Numbered from the stretch's first letter, positions 51,021 through 60,070 are shown. The stretch: 64,000 bases of DNA from Kribbella amoyensis (GCF_007828865.1 NZ_VIVK01000001.1:3534001-3598000), one strand, 5' to 3'. Translations and numbers: made by a program. Notes: a model not told the origin generated them from the sequence alone.

Positions 51021-51239
51021 TCAGGCAGTCAGCGTCGGGGTGCCGAGTTGCTGGATGCGGTGGAGGTTCCGGGCGGCGATGTGCGCGCACGCGGCGTCGA
51101 TGGCGGCTCGATGCGAGTGATAGAGCCCACACCACTGCGGGTTGTCCGGCTGCGGATCCAGTTCGTCGTCGACATCGGCGTACCAGCCCGTGCCGGTCCG
51201 GAAGATCCGCGCGTGCAGATGCAATGCAGTCCCGTTCAT
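51021..51239 (-). CDS. Small hypothetical protein
   Basis: 72 residues from ATG 51239 with AGGAG eight bases upstream, so the start is well supported. Rich in His and Trp (HLHARIFRTGTGWYADVDD, WCGLYHSHRAA). Contains one Cys-rich spot near the C-terminus (DAACAHIAARN). No membrane segment. Not recognised. It converges with the HxlR gene, four bases between stops. Confidence 0.55.
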   Translation of the reverse strand: MNGTALHLHARIFRTGTGWYADVDDELDPQPDNPQWCGLYHSHRAAIDAACAHIAARNLHRIQQLGTPTLTA

Positions 51240-51327
51240 CGCCCGTTTCTCCTGCTCGAGATGCGTGCGTTGCCCAGTTCCATCATGTGACCGGGCGACG
51301 GGGATGCCGGCCTGCGACACGCGGGAT

Positions 51328-52425
51328 TCAGGTGACCAGGACGGTGAGGCGCTGCGCGCTGTTGTTGGCGAAGCCGCCGCGGTTCCACGGAGCCTCGATC
51401 GGTTGGGTGCGGCCGCTCTCGTCGTGGGCGCGGCAGGTGAGGACGTGCTCACCCGGGGTGGCCTGCCAGTCGTAGGAGAAGGCGCGCCAGGCGAGGTCTT
51501 CGTTGCTGGTGGCATCGAGTTTGGCGTCGTGCCAGGTGAGGCCCGCGTCGGTACTGATCTCGACGCGGTCGATCGGCGCCCACCCGGACCAGGCGCGGCC
51601 CTGCAGGGTGACCTGGCCCGACGGTACGAAGCGGTGGCGGGACATGAAGTCCGGGTGCCCTGGCGGAGCTAGCAGGGCGCGGGGCTCGATCCGGGTGACG
51701 GCCACGCCTGGTTCGCCGGCTTCGGTGCGGAGGCGATAGGCGACCGAGTTCTGGAAGCCGTCGAACTCGTGGTCGATCAGCTCGATCGAGCGCAGCCACT
51801 TGACGCTGGCCATGCCGTACCAGCCCGGGACGACGAGGCGCAGGGGATAGCCGTGTTGGGGCGGGAGCGGCATGCCGTTCATCTCCCAGGCGACGATCGC
51901 GCCGGAGTCGAGCGCCTCGGCGACGGTGAGGCCGCGTTGGTAGTCCTGCTCGACCATTCGCTCGACCCCGTGGTCCGCGCCGGTGAACACCACGTCGACC
52001 GCGTCCTCGCGGACCCCGGCCGCCTGCAGGAGATCGGCGAGCGGTACGCCGGTCCACTCGGCGGTGCCGACCGCTTCGGTCAGCCAGGGCTGGCTGATCG
52101 GGCGGGGATGCAGGGTGGCTCGGCCGTTGCCGGCGCATTCCAGCGTGACGCGGACGGTCTTGCGGCCCATCGCCCGGAGCGAGGTCAGTCCGAACGACAA
52201 TGGTTGCTCGACGCAACCGTCCACCGTGAGTTGCCAGGTCGCCGCGTTGGTCAGCGGGATGTCGTAGTGCACCAACACGTAGTGCAGACCGGGCGGGGTC
52301 AGGTCGTACCGGAGTGCCTCCAGCGGCATCCCGTGGTTGCGCGCCGCCAGTTGCAGCTCGTCGCCGGTGATCCCCTCACCGGTGTCCGCCAGGCGTCCCT
52401 TCGGACTGAATTGCTCGATCGACAT
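51328..52425 (-). CDS. Sulfite-oxidase-family molybdoenzyme
   Basis: 365 residues from ATG 52425 (GGGGGG upstream). The molybdopterin domain carries the ligand Cys97 in TLECAGNGR, the hallmark of the family, and GYPLRLVVPGWYGMASVKWL. A C-terminal Mo-co dimerisation domain (about 245-365) follows (SGWAPIDRVEISTDAGLTWHDA). There is no haem or signal sequence, so it is cytoplasmic or soluble. Sulfite oxidation is the default inference; related enzymes act on other oxo-substrates. Confidence 0.9.
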   Translation of the reverse strand: MSIEQFSPKGRLADTGEGITGDELQLAARNHGMPLEALRYDLTPPGLHYVLVHYDIPLTNAATWQLTVDGCVEQPLSFGLTSLRAMGRKTVRVTLECAGNGRATLHPRPISQPWLTEAVGTAEWTGVPLADLLQAAGVREDAVDVVFTGADHGVERMVEQDYQRGLTVAEALDSGAIVAWEMNGMPLPPQHGYPLRLVVPGWYGMASVKWLRSIELIDHEFDGFQNSVAYRLRTEAGEPGVAVTRIEPRALLAPPGHPDFMSRHRFVPSGQVTLQGRAWSGWAPIDRVEISTDAGLTWHDAKLDATSNEDLAWRAFSYDWQATPGEHVLTCRAHDESGRTQPIEAPWNRGGFANNSAQRLTVLVT

Positions 52426-52610
52426 CACAAGCCCCCCTTCACCGAACTCCACCCTAAGCAGCCCGAGCTCTCCGTGCCAGACGCGGGGCGTCGCCTCCGT
52501 GCCCGAGCGGCGGACGAAGGCGCTGAGGACCAGTTGTTACCGCGGCGTAGTCACCAGCTGGTGCCGAGGTGGATGGCATCGGCCGCGGGTGGGCGTGGTG
52601 TGATCTGGGG

Positions 52611-53468
52611 GTGGGTTCGCTGCGGGTGCCGCCGACGGGGCTGGTTCTGGGTGGGGTCGTTTCGGTTCAGTTCGGTGGGGCGCTCGCGGCGACCTTGATT
52701 CAGCGGGTCGGGGCTCCGGGGACTGTCGGGCTGCGGCTGGCGATGGCTCTTCCGGTGCTGCTCCTGATCGCCCGGCCCTCGCTGTGGCGGCGGAGCCGGC
52801 GGGACCTCGGGGCCGTGGTTGCTTTCGGCATCGTGCTCGGGTTGATGAACCTCTGCTTCTACCTCTCGCTGGAACGCCTGCCGCTCGGGGTCGCCGTGAC
52901 GATCGAGTTCATCGGGCCGCTCGGGCTGGCGGCCGCGATGTCGCGCCGGCGCAAGGACCTGGTCGCCGTTCTCGCGGCCGCGGTCGGCGTGGTCCTGGTG
53001 AACGGGCACGAGCTGGGCCAGGTGGACTGGCTCGGCGTCGGGTTCGCGGCTGCGGCGGGTGCGCTCTGGGCCGGGTACATCCTGCTCAGCGCCGAGACGG
53101 GCCGCCGGTTCGCGCAGCTCGACGGGCTCGCGTTGGCGATGGTGGTGGCCGCCGCGATCACGGTACCGATCGGGCTCGCGACCGCGGGCGCCGCCGAACT
53201 CCTGCACCCCCGCATCCTGCTGGCCGGCCTCGCGATCGCGCTGCTGTCGTCAGTCCTGCCGTACTCGCTGGAGACGCTCGCTCTCCGGAACATGCGCCCG
53301 GCCGTCTTCGGCATCCTGATGAGCGTCGAACCGGCGGTCGGCGCCATCGCCGGGTTCGTCGTCCTGCACCAGCGGCTCGGCGCGATCCAGCTGCTCGGCA
53401 TGGTCTGCGTGGTCGGTGCGTCGATCGCGATCACCCGGACGCGTCAGTCGGAGGCACCCGACATCTGA
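52611..53468 (+). CDS. EamA-family transporter (RhtA-like)
   Basis: 285 residues from GTG 52611, preceded by GGGG; GTG 52626 is an alternative. Ten transmembrane helices in two EamA repeats. YLSLERLPLGVAVTIEFIGPLGLAA is typical of the RhtA threonine/homoserine-exporter branch, and LPYSLETLALRNMRPAVFGILMSVEPAVGA matches the second repeat. It probably exports amino acids or analogues. It is divergent from the molybdoenzyme, with 185 bases between that hold nothing I can name. Confidence 0.84.
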   Translation: MGSLRVPPTGLVLGGVVSVQFGGALAATLIQRVGAPGTVGLRLAMALPVLLLIARPSLWRRSRRDLGAVVAFGIVLGLMNLCFYLSLERLPLGVAVTIEFIGPLGLAAAMSRRRKDLVAVLAAAVGVVLVNGHELGQVDWLGVGFAAAAGALWAGYILLSAETGRRFAQLDGLALAMVVAAAITVPIGLATAGAAELLHPRILLAGLAIALLSSVLPYSLETLALRNMRPAVFGILMSVEPAVGAIAGFVVLHQRLGAIQLLGMVCVVGASIAITRTRQSEAPDI

Positions 53469-53537
53469 CGGATGTCATGGGTACGTCGTGACGCTCGGCC
53501 GAAGGGTCGTCACGGTCCGGACAGCAGGCTTGCCGGT

Positions 53538-54452
53538 ATGACGACAACGACTGCGGTCACCCTGAACGGAGTGACCAAGAGGTACGGCGAGGTACAGGCC
53601 GTGGCTGGGGTGGACCTCACGATCCGGTCGGGTGAAGTCGTGGCGCTGCTGGGGCCGAACGGTGCCGGGAAGTCGACCACGCTCGAGATGCTGCTCGGCC
53701 TGGTCCGGCCCGACCAGGGCACGGTCCAGGTGTACGGCGCGTCGCCGACGGACGCGATCGCGGCCGGGCAGGTCGGGGTGATGCTGCAGAGCGGTGGGAT
53801 CATCGAGGACGCCAAGGTGGGCGAGCTGCTCAACCTGGTCGGCGGGCTGCACCACGACCCGCTGCCGGTGAGCGATGCTTTGCAGTGCGCCGGGATCGAG
53901 GATCTCGCGAACCGCAAGATGAAGGGGCTGTCCGGCGGGCAGAAGCAGCGGGTCAGGTTCGCGATGGCGATCATCCCGCAGCCCGACCTGATCGTGCTGG
54001 ACGAGCCGACCACGGGGATGGACGTGGAGTCGCGCCGGGACTTCTGGGCGTCGATGCATGCCGAGACCGCGCGCGGCCGGACGGTGCTGTTCGCGACCCA
54101 CTACCTGGAGGAGGCCGACTCGTACGCCGACCGGGTGGTGCTGATGCGGCACGGCCGGATCGTTGCCGACGGCACCGCCGCGCAGATCAAGGCGGGCGTG
54201 TCCGGCCGGACGATCCGGGCCACCGTCCCCGGGGCCGACCTCGCCACGCTCGCGTCATTGCCCGGCGTACGGACCGTGGAGACCAGGGGCGACGTGGTCC
54301 TGCTGCAGTGCGCGGACTCGGACGACACCCTGCGGTACCTGCTGACCAGCACTCCCGCCCACGACATCGAGGTGACCTCGGCCGACCTCGAGGACGCCGT
54401 CCTGGCGCTCAGCACCGAAGCCCTCAGCGCCGAAGAGGAGACGCTCACATGA
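53538..54452 (+). CDS. ABC transporter ATP-binding protein (DrrA/exporter type)
   Basis: 304 residues from ATG 53538. Walker A GPNGAGKST (39-47), signature LSGGQKQR (131-138), Walker B LIVLDEPTTGMD (151-162) and an H-loop in FATHYLEEADSYADRV. The C-terminal extension (about 215-304) is the DUF4162-like tail of DrrA proteins. It works with the adjacent type-2 permease as a small-molecule exporter. The next two genes are a two-component system that probably controls it. Confidence 0.92.
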   Translation: MTTTTAVTLNGVTKRYGEVQAVAGVDLTIRSGEVVALLGPNGAGKSTTLEMLLGLVRPDQGTVQVYGASPTDAIAAGQVGVMLQSGGIIEDAKVGELLNLVGGLHHDPLPVSDALQCAGIEDLANRKMKGLSGGQKQRVRFAMAIIPQPDLIVLDEPTTGMDVESRRDFWASMHAETARGRTVLFATHYLEEADSYADRVVLMRHGRIVADGTAAQIKAGVSGRTIRATVPGADLATLASLPGVRTVETRGDVVLLQCADSDDTLRYLLTSTPAHDIEVTSADLEDAVLALSTEALSAEEETLT

Positions 54453-55183
54453 ACTTCGACTACCTGCTCTTCGACATCCGCCGCACCCTGCGGAACCGGC
54501 GCGTGCTGATCTTCGCGGTGCTGATGCCGGTCGTCCTCTTCCTGATCTTCGGTGCGACACTGCAGGGCGGCGACACCGAGGCGGGCATCTCCGCGATCGC
54601 GTACGTGATGGTCAGCATGGCCATGTTCGGCTCGATGAACGCCGCGCTCAGCAGCGGCGGGGTGATCGCGGCCGAGCGGGACGGCGGCTGGAACCGGACG
54701 CTCCGGCTGACCCCGCTCAAGCCGCAGGCGTACGTCGCGACCAAGGTGATCCTGTCGCTGTTGCTGGCGATTCCGCCGCTGCTCGTCGTCTTCGTCGCCG
54801 GCATGGTGATCGGGCACGTCCACCTGAGCGCAGGTCAGTGGTTGTCGGTCGGGCTGGTGTCCTGGCTGGGTGCGCTGCCGTTCGCCGGTCTCGGCCTGGT
54901 GATCGGGTATGTCGCCAAGCCGGACAGCGTGCAGCCGATCACCGGACTGACCACGATGCTGATCGCGGCGTTCGGCGGACTGTGGCTGCCGGTCGAGCAG
55001 ATGCCGGCCGTGATGCGCGACATCGCCCGTCTGACCCCGGCGTACTGGACCGGGCTGAGCTCGCGCAGTGCGCTGTCCGAGAGCGGCCTGGACGTGAAGG
55101 CGCTGCTCGTGGTGCTCGGCTGGACGCTCGTGCTCGGGTTCATCGGGCTGCGGAGGTTCCGTGCGGACACCGCGCGGGCGTGA
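54449..55183 (+). CDS. ABC-2 type transporter permease
   Basis: 244 residues from ATG 54449, overlapping the ATPase stop (ATGA). Six transmembrane helices with the ABC-2 layout; the first, about 23-40, holds LIFAVLMPVVLFLIFGA. QMPAVMRDIARLTPAYWTGLSSRSAL is the conserved ABC-2 C-terminal segment. It forms a two-gene exporter with the preceding ATPase; antibiotics, lipids or peptides are possible substrates. Confidence 0.89.
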   Translation: MNFDYLLFDIRRTLRNRRVLIFAVLMPVVLFLIFGATLQGGDTEAGISAIAYVMVSMAMFGSMNAALSSGGVIAAERDGGWNRTLRLTPLKPQAYVATKVILSLLLAIPPLLVVFVAGMVIGHVHLSAGQWLSVGLVSWLGALPFAGLGLVIGYVAKPDSVQPITGLTTMLIAAFGGLWLPVEQMPAVMRDIARLTPAYWTGLSSRSALSESGLDVKALLVVLGWTLVLGFIGLRRFRADTARA

Positions 55184-55194
55184 TCTGGAAGAAG

Positions 55195-55200
55195 TAGCGT
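55195..55200 (+). promoter_or_regulatory. -10 element upstream of the sensor kinase
   Basis: TAGCGT lies seven bases before GTG 55208. It overlaps the other candidate start, GTG 55199, and therefore favours 55208 and a separate leaderless transcript for the two-component genes. Confidence 0.4.
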
Positions 55201-55207
55201 GACAACT

Positions 55208-56341
55208 GTGAAGAGCACGCCGACTCTGCTGGACGCTCTGGCGGAGAGAGGTCAGCAGCGGCCGCGTCCGTGGGGTTGGCTCGCGGCCGGGATCTGGTTG
55301 TTCTACCTCGCCAGTCCGCTGCAGGAGATGGCCAAGCACAGCGAGGGCCTGACCCGGATCGTCGGGATCGCCGCGTTGCTGCTGTTCGCGGCCGGGTACA
55401 TGGGCTTCTTCGTCTGGATCCGGCAGGTCGGGCTGCGGGCCGGCGAGCTGGCGTTGTGGCAGCGGCTCGCGTACCTCGCGGTGCTGCTCGCGTTGGCGCT
55501 CGTGATGGTGCCGGCGGCCGATCAGACGGCCCTCACCACGCTCGTCTACATCAGCGCCGTCGGCATGATGGCGCTCCCGCTGCCGGTGGCGGTCGGGGTC
55601 ACGCTGAGTCTGCTGGGCGGCGCCGAACTCGCGATGCGGGTGGTCCCGGGCTGGACCGACGACGGCAGCTACGGGTTCGCGATCTTCCTCGGCGCACTGG
55701 CCGTGTTCGGGATGCGGCGCGCGATCCAGCGCAGTATCGAGCTGTCGGTGGCCCGGCAGGACTTCGCCGAGCTGGTCGTGCAGGAGGAGCGGAACCGGTT
55801 CGCCCGCGACCTGCACGACATCCTCGGCCACTCACTGACCGTCATCACGGTGAAGGCCGAGCTGGCCGGCCGGCTGATCCAGGCGAACCCGGAGCGCGCC
55901 GCGACCGAGGTGGCCGACGTGGAACAGCTCGCCCGCGCGGCCCTGGCCGACGTCCGGGCGGCGGTCGCGGGGTACCGGGAACTGAGCCTGGCCGGCGAGC
56001 TGGTGGCGGCCCGGGCCGCGTTGGAGGCGGCCGGGATCCGGGCGGACCTGCCGACCACCGTGGACGAGGTCCCGGAGGAGAACCGCGAGTTGTTCGCCTG
56101 GGTCGTCCGGGAAGGGGTGACGAACGTGGTGCGGCACTCCGGCGCGAAGAAGGCGACCGTCAAGGTAGGGGCGCGACAGATCGAGGTCCTTGACGACGGC
56201 AAGGGACCGGTCTCGGGTAGCGGCGCAAACGGGCACGGGCTGATCGGATTGCGGGAACGCGCCGACCAGGTGGGCGCGAGCTTGCACGTCGGCAAGTCGC
56301 CGGAGGACGGGTTCCGGCTGGCTGTCAGGGTGGGACCGTGA
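55208..56341 (+). CDS. DesK-type sensor histidine kinase
   Basis: 377 residues from GTG 55208 (55199 is possible). Four to six N-terminal transmembrane helices (to about 175), a HisKA_3 dimerisation domain with phospho-accepting His203 (ARDLHDILGHSLTV), and an HATPase domain (REGVTNVVRHSG, the N-box; DDGKGP; GLIGLRERA). It lacks an extracytoplasmic sensor, as in intramembrane-sensing kinases that detect membrane or antibiotic stress. It lies directly behind the ABC exporter and overlaps the response regulator (GTGA). Confidence 0.92.
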   Translation: MKSTPTLLDALAERGQQRPRPWGWLAAGIWLFYLASPLQEMAKHSEGLTRIVGIAALLLFAAGYMGFFVWIRQVGLRAGELALWQRLAYLAVLLALALVMVPAADQTALTTLVYISAVGMMALPLPVAVGVTLSLLGGAELAMRVVPGWTDDGSYGFAIFLGALAVFGMRRAIQRSIELSVARQDFAELVVQEERNRFARDLHDILGHSLTVITVKAELAGRLIQANPERAATEVADVEQLARAALADVRAAVAGYRELSLAGELVAARAALEAAGIRADLPTTVDEVPEENRELFAWVVREGVTNVVRHSGAKKATVKVGARQIEVLDDGKGPVSGSGANGHGLIGLRERADQVGASLHVGKSPEDGFRLAVRVGP

Positions 56342-56946
56342 GTATCCGACTGCTGATCGCGGACGACCAGGCGCTGGTCCGCGGGGCCCTGGCCGCGTTG
56401 CTCGACCTGGAACCCGACCTCGAGGTGGTCGCCGAGGTCGGCCGCGGTGACGAGGTGATCGAGGCCGCGCGGTCCGCGAAACCGGATGTGGCCCTGCTCG
56501 ACGTGGAGATGCCCGGCCTGGACGGGATCGAGGCGGCCGCCGCGTTGCGGTCCTCGGTTCCGGGAGTGCGGGTGCTGATGGTGACGACCTTCGGCCGACC
56601 CGGCTACCTGCGTCGCGCGATGGAGGCGGGGGCCGCCGGCTTCGTCGTGAAGGACACCCCGGCCGCGCAGCTGGCCGACGCCGTCCGCCGGGTGCAGCAG
56701 GGATTGCGGGTCGTCGATCCGTCGTTGGCGGCCGAGACGCTGGTGGCCGGGATCAGCCCGCTGACCGCGCGCGAGTCCGACGTCCTCCGTGCCGCTCGCG
56801 AAGGCGGGACCGTCGCCGACATCGCGAAGGAACTGCACCTGTCGGAGGGGACCGTCCGCAACCACCTCTCGGCGGCGATCGGCAAGACCGGCGCCCGGAC
56901 CCGCGCGGAAGCGGCCCGGATCGCGCTGGACAACGGCTGGCTCTGA
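56338..56946 (+). CDS. NarL/FixJ-type response regulator
   Basis: 202 residues from GTG 56338, overlapping the kinase stop. Receiver domain with Asp9-Asp10 and phospho-acceptor Asp55 (DVALLDVEMPGLDG), Thr in MVTTFGRPGY and Lys in VVKDTPA. C-terminal LuxR-type helix-turn-helix (LTARESDVLRAAREGGTVADIAKELHLSEGTVRNHLSAAI). It forms a cognate pair with the preceding kinase and probably activates the ABC exporter upstream. Confidence 0.94.
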   Translation: MSIRLLIADDQALVRGALAALLDLEPDLEVVAEVGRGDEVIEAARSAKPDVALLDVEMPGLDGIEAAAALRSSVPGVRVLMVTTFGRPGYLRRAMEAGAAGFVVKDTPAAQLADAVRRVQQGLRVVDPSLAAETLVAGISPLTARESDVLRAAREGGTVADIAKELHLSEGTVRNHLSAAIGKTGARTRAEAARIALDNGWL

Positions 56947-56954
56947 ACCTGCAG

Positions 56955-57047
56955 CACTCACCAAGCACGGCCAGAGGCTGCTGATGGTCCTGGTGCCAGG
57001 CGGAAGGCGAGCCGATGAGCGCTGTTGGTGAGTGGTGGGCGTCCGGT
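56955..57047. repeat. Long-stem palindromic repeat, family B copy 2
   Basis: CACTCACCAA (56955-56964) pairs perfectly with TTGGTGAGTG (57025-57034). The right flank GTGAGTGGTGG-n2-GTCCGGTT matches copy 1 at 40724-40746 apart from a two-base change. It is intergenic, between the response regulator and the TetR gene. Confidence 0.55.
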
Positions 57048-57680
57048 TCAGCTCTCGCGGAGGGCGCGCAATCCCTGCCAGAGCAGGTCTTGCAGGGTGC
57101 GGGCGACCTTCTCCGGGGTGGGGGAGTTGTCGTTCCGGGTGCGCCAGATCGCCAGTCGCTCGGTGGCGCCCGAGATGGTCTGCGCGACGATCTGGATCTC
57201 CTCCTCGTCGGTCGCGCGGCCGGGCGGGAGGTTGAGGCGGACCATGGTCGCGATCAGCTCGACGAAGTCGGCGCGGACCTCGTCGGCGGCCTGGGCCGCG
57301 GGACCGGCGGACAGCATGCCCTCGTCGACGATCACCGACCACGCTCGCGGGTGCTCGTCGAGGAACGCGAACCACGCGACGAAGCCCGCGTACATCGCCT
57401 CCTCCGCATCGGGGGCCGCGAGTACCGCGTCCGAGACAGCCTCGAGGAGCTGGGCGCGGAGCCGGCTCAGGCAGGCGAGGAACAGCCCGTCCTTCGACCC
57501 GTAGTACTGGTAGATCAGCGGCTTCGAGACCCCGACGACGGCGGCGACCTCGTCCATCGAGGTGCCCTGGTAACCCCGCTCGCCGAAGATCCGCTCGGCC
57601 GCGTCCAGGATCTCCCGCTCCCGCGCCGCCCGGTCCCGCCGGCGCTTCACCGGTACTGCGTCGTCCGTGGTCGAGGTCAC
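57048..57680 (-). CDS. TetR-family regulator
   Basis: 210 residues from GTG 57680. The helix-turn-helix (about 20-70) has REREILDAAERIFGERGYQGT and VSKPLIYQYYGSKDGLFLACL. The C-terminal domain is helical. It is divergent from the Baeyer-Villiger-type monooxygenase with the dyad AACTTACT-GGG-AGTAAGTT between the two, so it most likely represses that enzyme until its substrate appears. Confidence 0.9.
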   Translation of the reverse strand: MTSTTDDAVPVKRRRDRAAREREILDAAERIFGERGYQGTSMDEVAAVVGVSKPLIYQYYGSKDGLFLACLSRLRAQLLEAVSDAVLAAPDAEEAMYAGFVAWFAFLDEHPRAWSVIVDEGMLSAGPAAQAADEVRADFVELIATMVRLNLPPGRATDEEEIQIVAQTISGATERLAIWRTRNDNSPTPEKVARTLQDLLWQGLRALRES

Positions 57681-57705
57681 TTGCGGAGTCTAACTGACCC
57701 CGAGT

Positions 57706-57724
57706 AACTTACTGGGAGTAAGTT
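57706..57724. promoter_or_regulatory. TetR operator of the monooxygenase gene
   Basis: AACTTACT (57706-57713) and AGTAAGTT (57717-57724) are exact inverse repeats around GGG. TAAGTT within the right half could be the -10 of the monooxygenase gene, so bound repressor would block transcription. Confidence 0.7.
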
Positions 57725-57745
57725 CTTCCGACGGCGGAGGTTGCG

Positions 57746-59203
57746 ATGACGGCCGAGCGACAGCATCACCGGATCGTGGTGATCGGCACCGGGTTCGCCG
57801 GGATCGGGATGGCGGTGCGGCTGAAGCAGGCCGGGTACCACGACTTCGTCGTCCTCGAACGCGCGGACGACGTCGGCGGGACGTGGCGCGACAACACGTA
57901 CCCGGGGTGCCGTTGTGACGTGCCGTCGCACCTGTACTCGTTCTCGTTCGCGCCGAATCCGGAGTGGTCGAGCACGTTCTCCCCGCAGCCCGAGATCGAG
58001 GCGTACCTGCGGCAGGTGACCGACTCGTTCGGGGTCCGGCCGCACATCCGCTTCGGTCACGCGGTCGAGTCGGCCGCGTGGGAGGACGGGCGCTGGCTGG
58101 TCCGGACGAGTGCGGGCGTGTTCTCGGCCGACGTGCTGTTGTCCGGGATGGGCCCGCTCGCCGAGCCGTCGTACCCGAAGCTGCCGGGGATCGAGGCGTT
58201 CGAGGGCAAGGTGTTCCACTCGGCGGAGTGGGACCACGAGCTCGACCTGAGCGGGCGCAAGGTGGCCGTGATCGGGACCGGCGCGTCGGCGATCCAGTTC
58301 GTGCCGGCGATCCAGCCCGAGGTCGAGGAACTGCACCTGTTCCAGCGGACGCCGCCGTGGGTGATGCCGCGGCCGGACCGCAGGATCAGCGCGGCCGAGA
58401 AGGCGATCTACCGGCGCTTTCCCCTGGTACAGAAGGCGGTCCGGGCCGGGATCTACTGGGGCCGCGAGTCGATGGTGCTCGGGTTCGCCAAGCTGCCCGG
58501 GATCATGAAGCAGGCGCAGAAGGTCGCCGAGAAACACCTCGCGCACCAGATCCGCGATCCCGAACTCCGGGCCCGGCTGACGCCCGACTTCACCCTCGGC
58601 TGCAAGCGCGTGCTGATCTCCGACGACTACTACCCGGCCGTCGCCCAGCCGAACGTCGAGGTGGTGACCGACGGCATCGCCGAGGTGACGCCGACCGGGA
58701 TCGTCACCGAGGACGGCGTGAAGCACGAGGTCGACACGATCATCTACGGCACCGGATTCCGGGTCACCGACCTGCCGGTGATGGACCTGCTGCACGGCCG
58801 CGACGGCCTGACGCTGCGGGAGGCGTGGTCGGGCGGGATGGAGGCGCACCTCGGTACCGCGGTGGCCGGCTTCCCGAACTTCTTCCTGCTGATCGGTCCG
58901 AACACCGGCCTCGGCCACAGCTCGATGGTGTTCATGATCGAGTCCCAGATCGCCTACATCCTCGACGCCCTGCAGAAGATGGACGCGGCCGGCATCACCG
59001 AGGTGGAGGTCCGCCCAGAGGTCCAGCGAGCCTTCGTGGACAACGTCCGGAGCTCCATGCGCAACACGGTCTGGACCCGAGGCGGCTGCACCAGCTGGTA
59101 CCTCGACGCCGAAGGCCGCAACACGACCCTCTGGCCCTCCTTCACCTTCCGCTTCCGCCAACTCACCCGCCACTTCAACCCCACGGAGTACGTGACCCGG
59201 TGA
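57746..59203 (+). CDS. Flavin monooxygenase, Baeyer-Villiger type
   Basis: 485 residues. First Rossmann loop GTGFAGIG (14-21) for FAD, the BVMO fingerprint FEGKVFHSAEWD (152-163; consensus FxGxxxHxxxW[P/D]) and a second Rossmann loop GTGASA (177-182) for NADPH. Length and order match type I Baeyer-Villiger monooxygenases and related flavin-containing monooxygenases. It converts ketones to esters or oxidises heteroatoms; the natural substrate is unknown. GGAGG lies before ATG 57746. Expression is probably controlled by the divergent TetR protein. Confidence 0.9.
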   Translation: MTAERQHHRIVVIGTGFAGIGMAVRLKQAGYHDFVVLERADDVGGTWRDNTYPGCRCDVPSHLYSFSFAPNPEWSSTFSPQPEIEAYLRQVTDSFGVRPHIRFGHAVESAAWEDGRWLVRTSAGVFSADVLLSGMGPLAEPSYPKLPGIEAFEGKVFHSAEWDHELDLSGRKVAVIGTGASAIQFVPAIQPEVEELHLFQRTPPWVMPRPDRRISAAEKAIYRRFPLVQKAVRAGIYWGRESMVLGFAKLPGIMKQAQKVAEKHLAHQIRDPELRARLTPDFTLGCKRVLISDDYYPAVAQPNVEVVTDGIAEVTPTGIVTEDGVKHEVDTIIYGTGFRVTDLPVMDLLHGRDGLTLREAWSGGMEAHLGTAVAGFPNFFLLIGPNTGLGHSSMVFMIESQIAYILDALQKMDAAGITEVEVRPEVQRAFVDNVRSSMRNTVWTRGGCTSWYLDAEGRNTTLWPSFTFRFRQLTRHFNPTEYVTR

Positions 59204-59233
59204 GCCCGCTCCGGGTCGGGGTCCGGAGCGGGC
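59204..59233. terminator. Bidirectional hairpin terminator
   Basis: GCCCGCTCCGG (59204-59214) pairs perfectly with CCGGAGCGGGC (59223-59233) over an eight-base loop between convergent stops at 59203 and 59247. Confidence 0.7.
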
Positions 59234-59246
59234 GTGGGGGTGATGG

Positions 59247-59894
59247 CTACTTGATACCGCCCTCGAAGTGCGAGGACTCGTAGTCGAGGAAGCCGGGCTC
59301 GACCTCGATGCCGACCTGGCTCTGCTGCGCCTTGCTGATTTCGAAGCCGTACCGCGCGGTCTTGGTGCGGCCTGGCGGGATGGTGCCGGTGAATCCGAGG
59401 CCGAGGTTCTGATCCATGTCGAAGACCTGCTTGGCCTCCTCGCCGTTCGGTCCGCCGGTCGCGCGCACCCTGGTGAGGTCGACGTCGACCGTCTGCTTGG
59501 TGCCGTTCTTGATGGTGACGGTCGCGATCACGCCCTTGCTGAAACGAGTCAGCTTGGTCACCTGGACCTGGAGGCCGTCGTCGTAGCGGAACCACTCGGT
59601 CGCGCCGATCTTCGCGACGGTGCTCTCATCGGCCGCGTTGCTCTCGGTCGTCGCCGGCGGCTTGGCGGCGCTGCTCGCCGGAGCGCTCGGGGCGTGCGCG
59701 GACCCAGTCGTTCCGCTGGTCTGCTTGGTGGCGTCGTCGAGGGCGTCGCCGGCGCTGAGGACGATGGCTGCGCAGCCGCCGGTGAAGAGGACGAAGGTTG
59801 CTGTGAGGGCCAGGAAGATGTTGCGGGCGGTGTGCTTCTTCTTGGGCGGCTGGAACTGCGGGTGCGGCTGGAACTGCGTGTACTGCTGGGTCAT
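59247..59894 (-). CDS. Membrane-anchored DUF4352-like protein
   Basis: 215 residues from ATG 59894. A Gln/Pro-rich N-terminus (QQYTQFQPHPQF), one signal/anchor helix (about 23-45), a low-complexity Ala/Ser/Thr/Pro linker (about 58-95) and a C-terminal beta-sandwich domain (about 98-215: WFRYDDGLQVQVTKL, VTIKNGTKQTVDVDLT), resembling DUF4352 telokin-like domains. The outer domain probably binds or spaces something in the wall. It is divergent from a large membrane protein, with a 17-base-stem palindrome in its upstream region. Confidence 0.68.
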   Translation of the reverse strand: MTQQYTQFQPHPQFQPPKKKHTARNIFLALTATFVLFTGGCAAIVLSAGDALDDATKQTSGTTGSAHAPSAPASSAAKPPATTESNAADESTVAKIGATEWFRYDDGLQVQVTKLTRFSKGVIATVTIKNGTKQTVDVDLTRVRATGGPNGEEAKQVFDMDQNLGLGFTGTIPPGRTKTARYGFEISKAQQSQVGIEVEPGFLDYESSHFEGGIK

Positions 59895-59921
59895 TTCTCC
59901 CCCAGGTCGTGTGCTCTCCGG

Positions 59922-59961
59922 ACCGGTGGCGTCACCCCGGGACAGGGGTGACGCCACCGGT
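59922..59961. promoter_or_regulatory. 40-bp inverted repeat upstream of the DUF4352-like gene
   Basis: ACCGGTGGCGTCACCCC (59922-59938) and its exact complement (59945-59961) flank a six-base loop, 28 bases before the gene's ATG. It would form a very stable hairpin in that gene's 5' leader, or serve as an operator. It is not in a terminator position for either gene. Confidence 0.55.
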
Positions 59962-60047
59962 ATTACTGTCCGTCGCCGGGCCGCGCTCGGGGCATGGGAC
60001 GAGGTCACGATCTGTGATAGACCAAGGTCCTGGATCGGTCCCTCGCC

Positions 60048-60070
60048 ATGTGACATTGGGCGTGTTACAT
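60048..60070. promoter_or_regulatory. Dyad upstream of the large membrane protein
   Basis: ATGTGACA (60048-60055) and TGTTACAT (60063-60070) are inverse repeats with one mismatch around seven bases, in the promoter zone of the gene at 60109. Confidence 0.45.
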
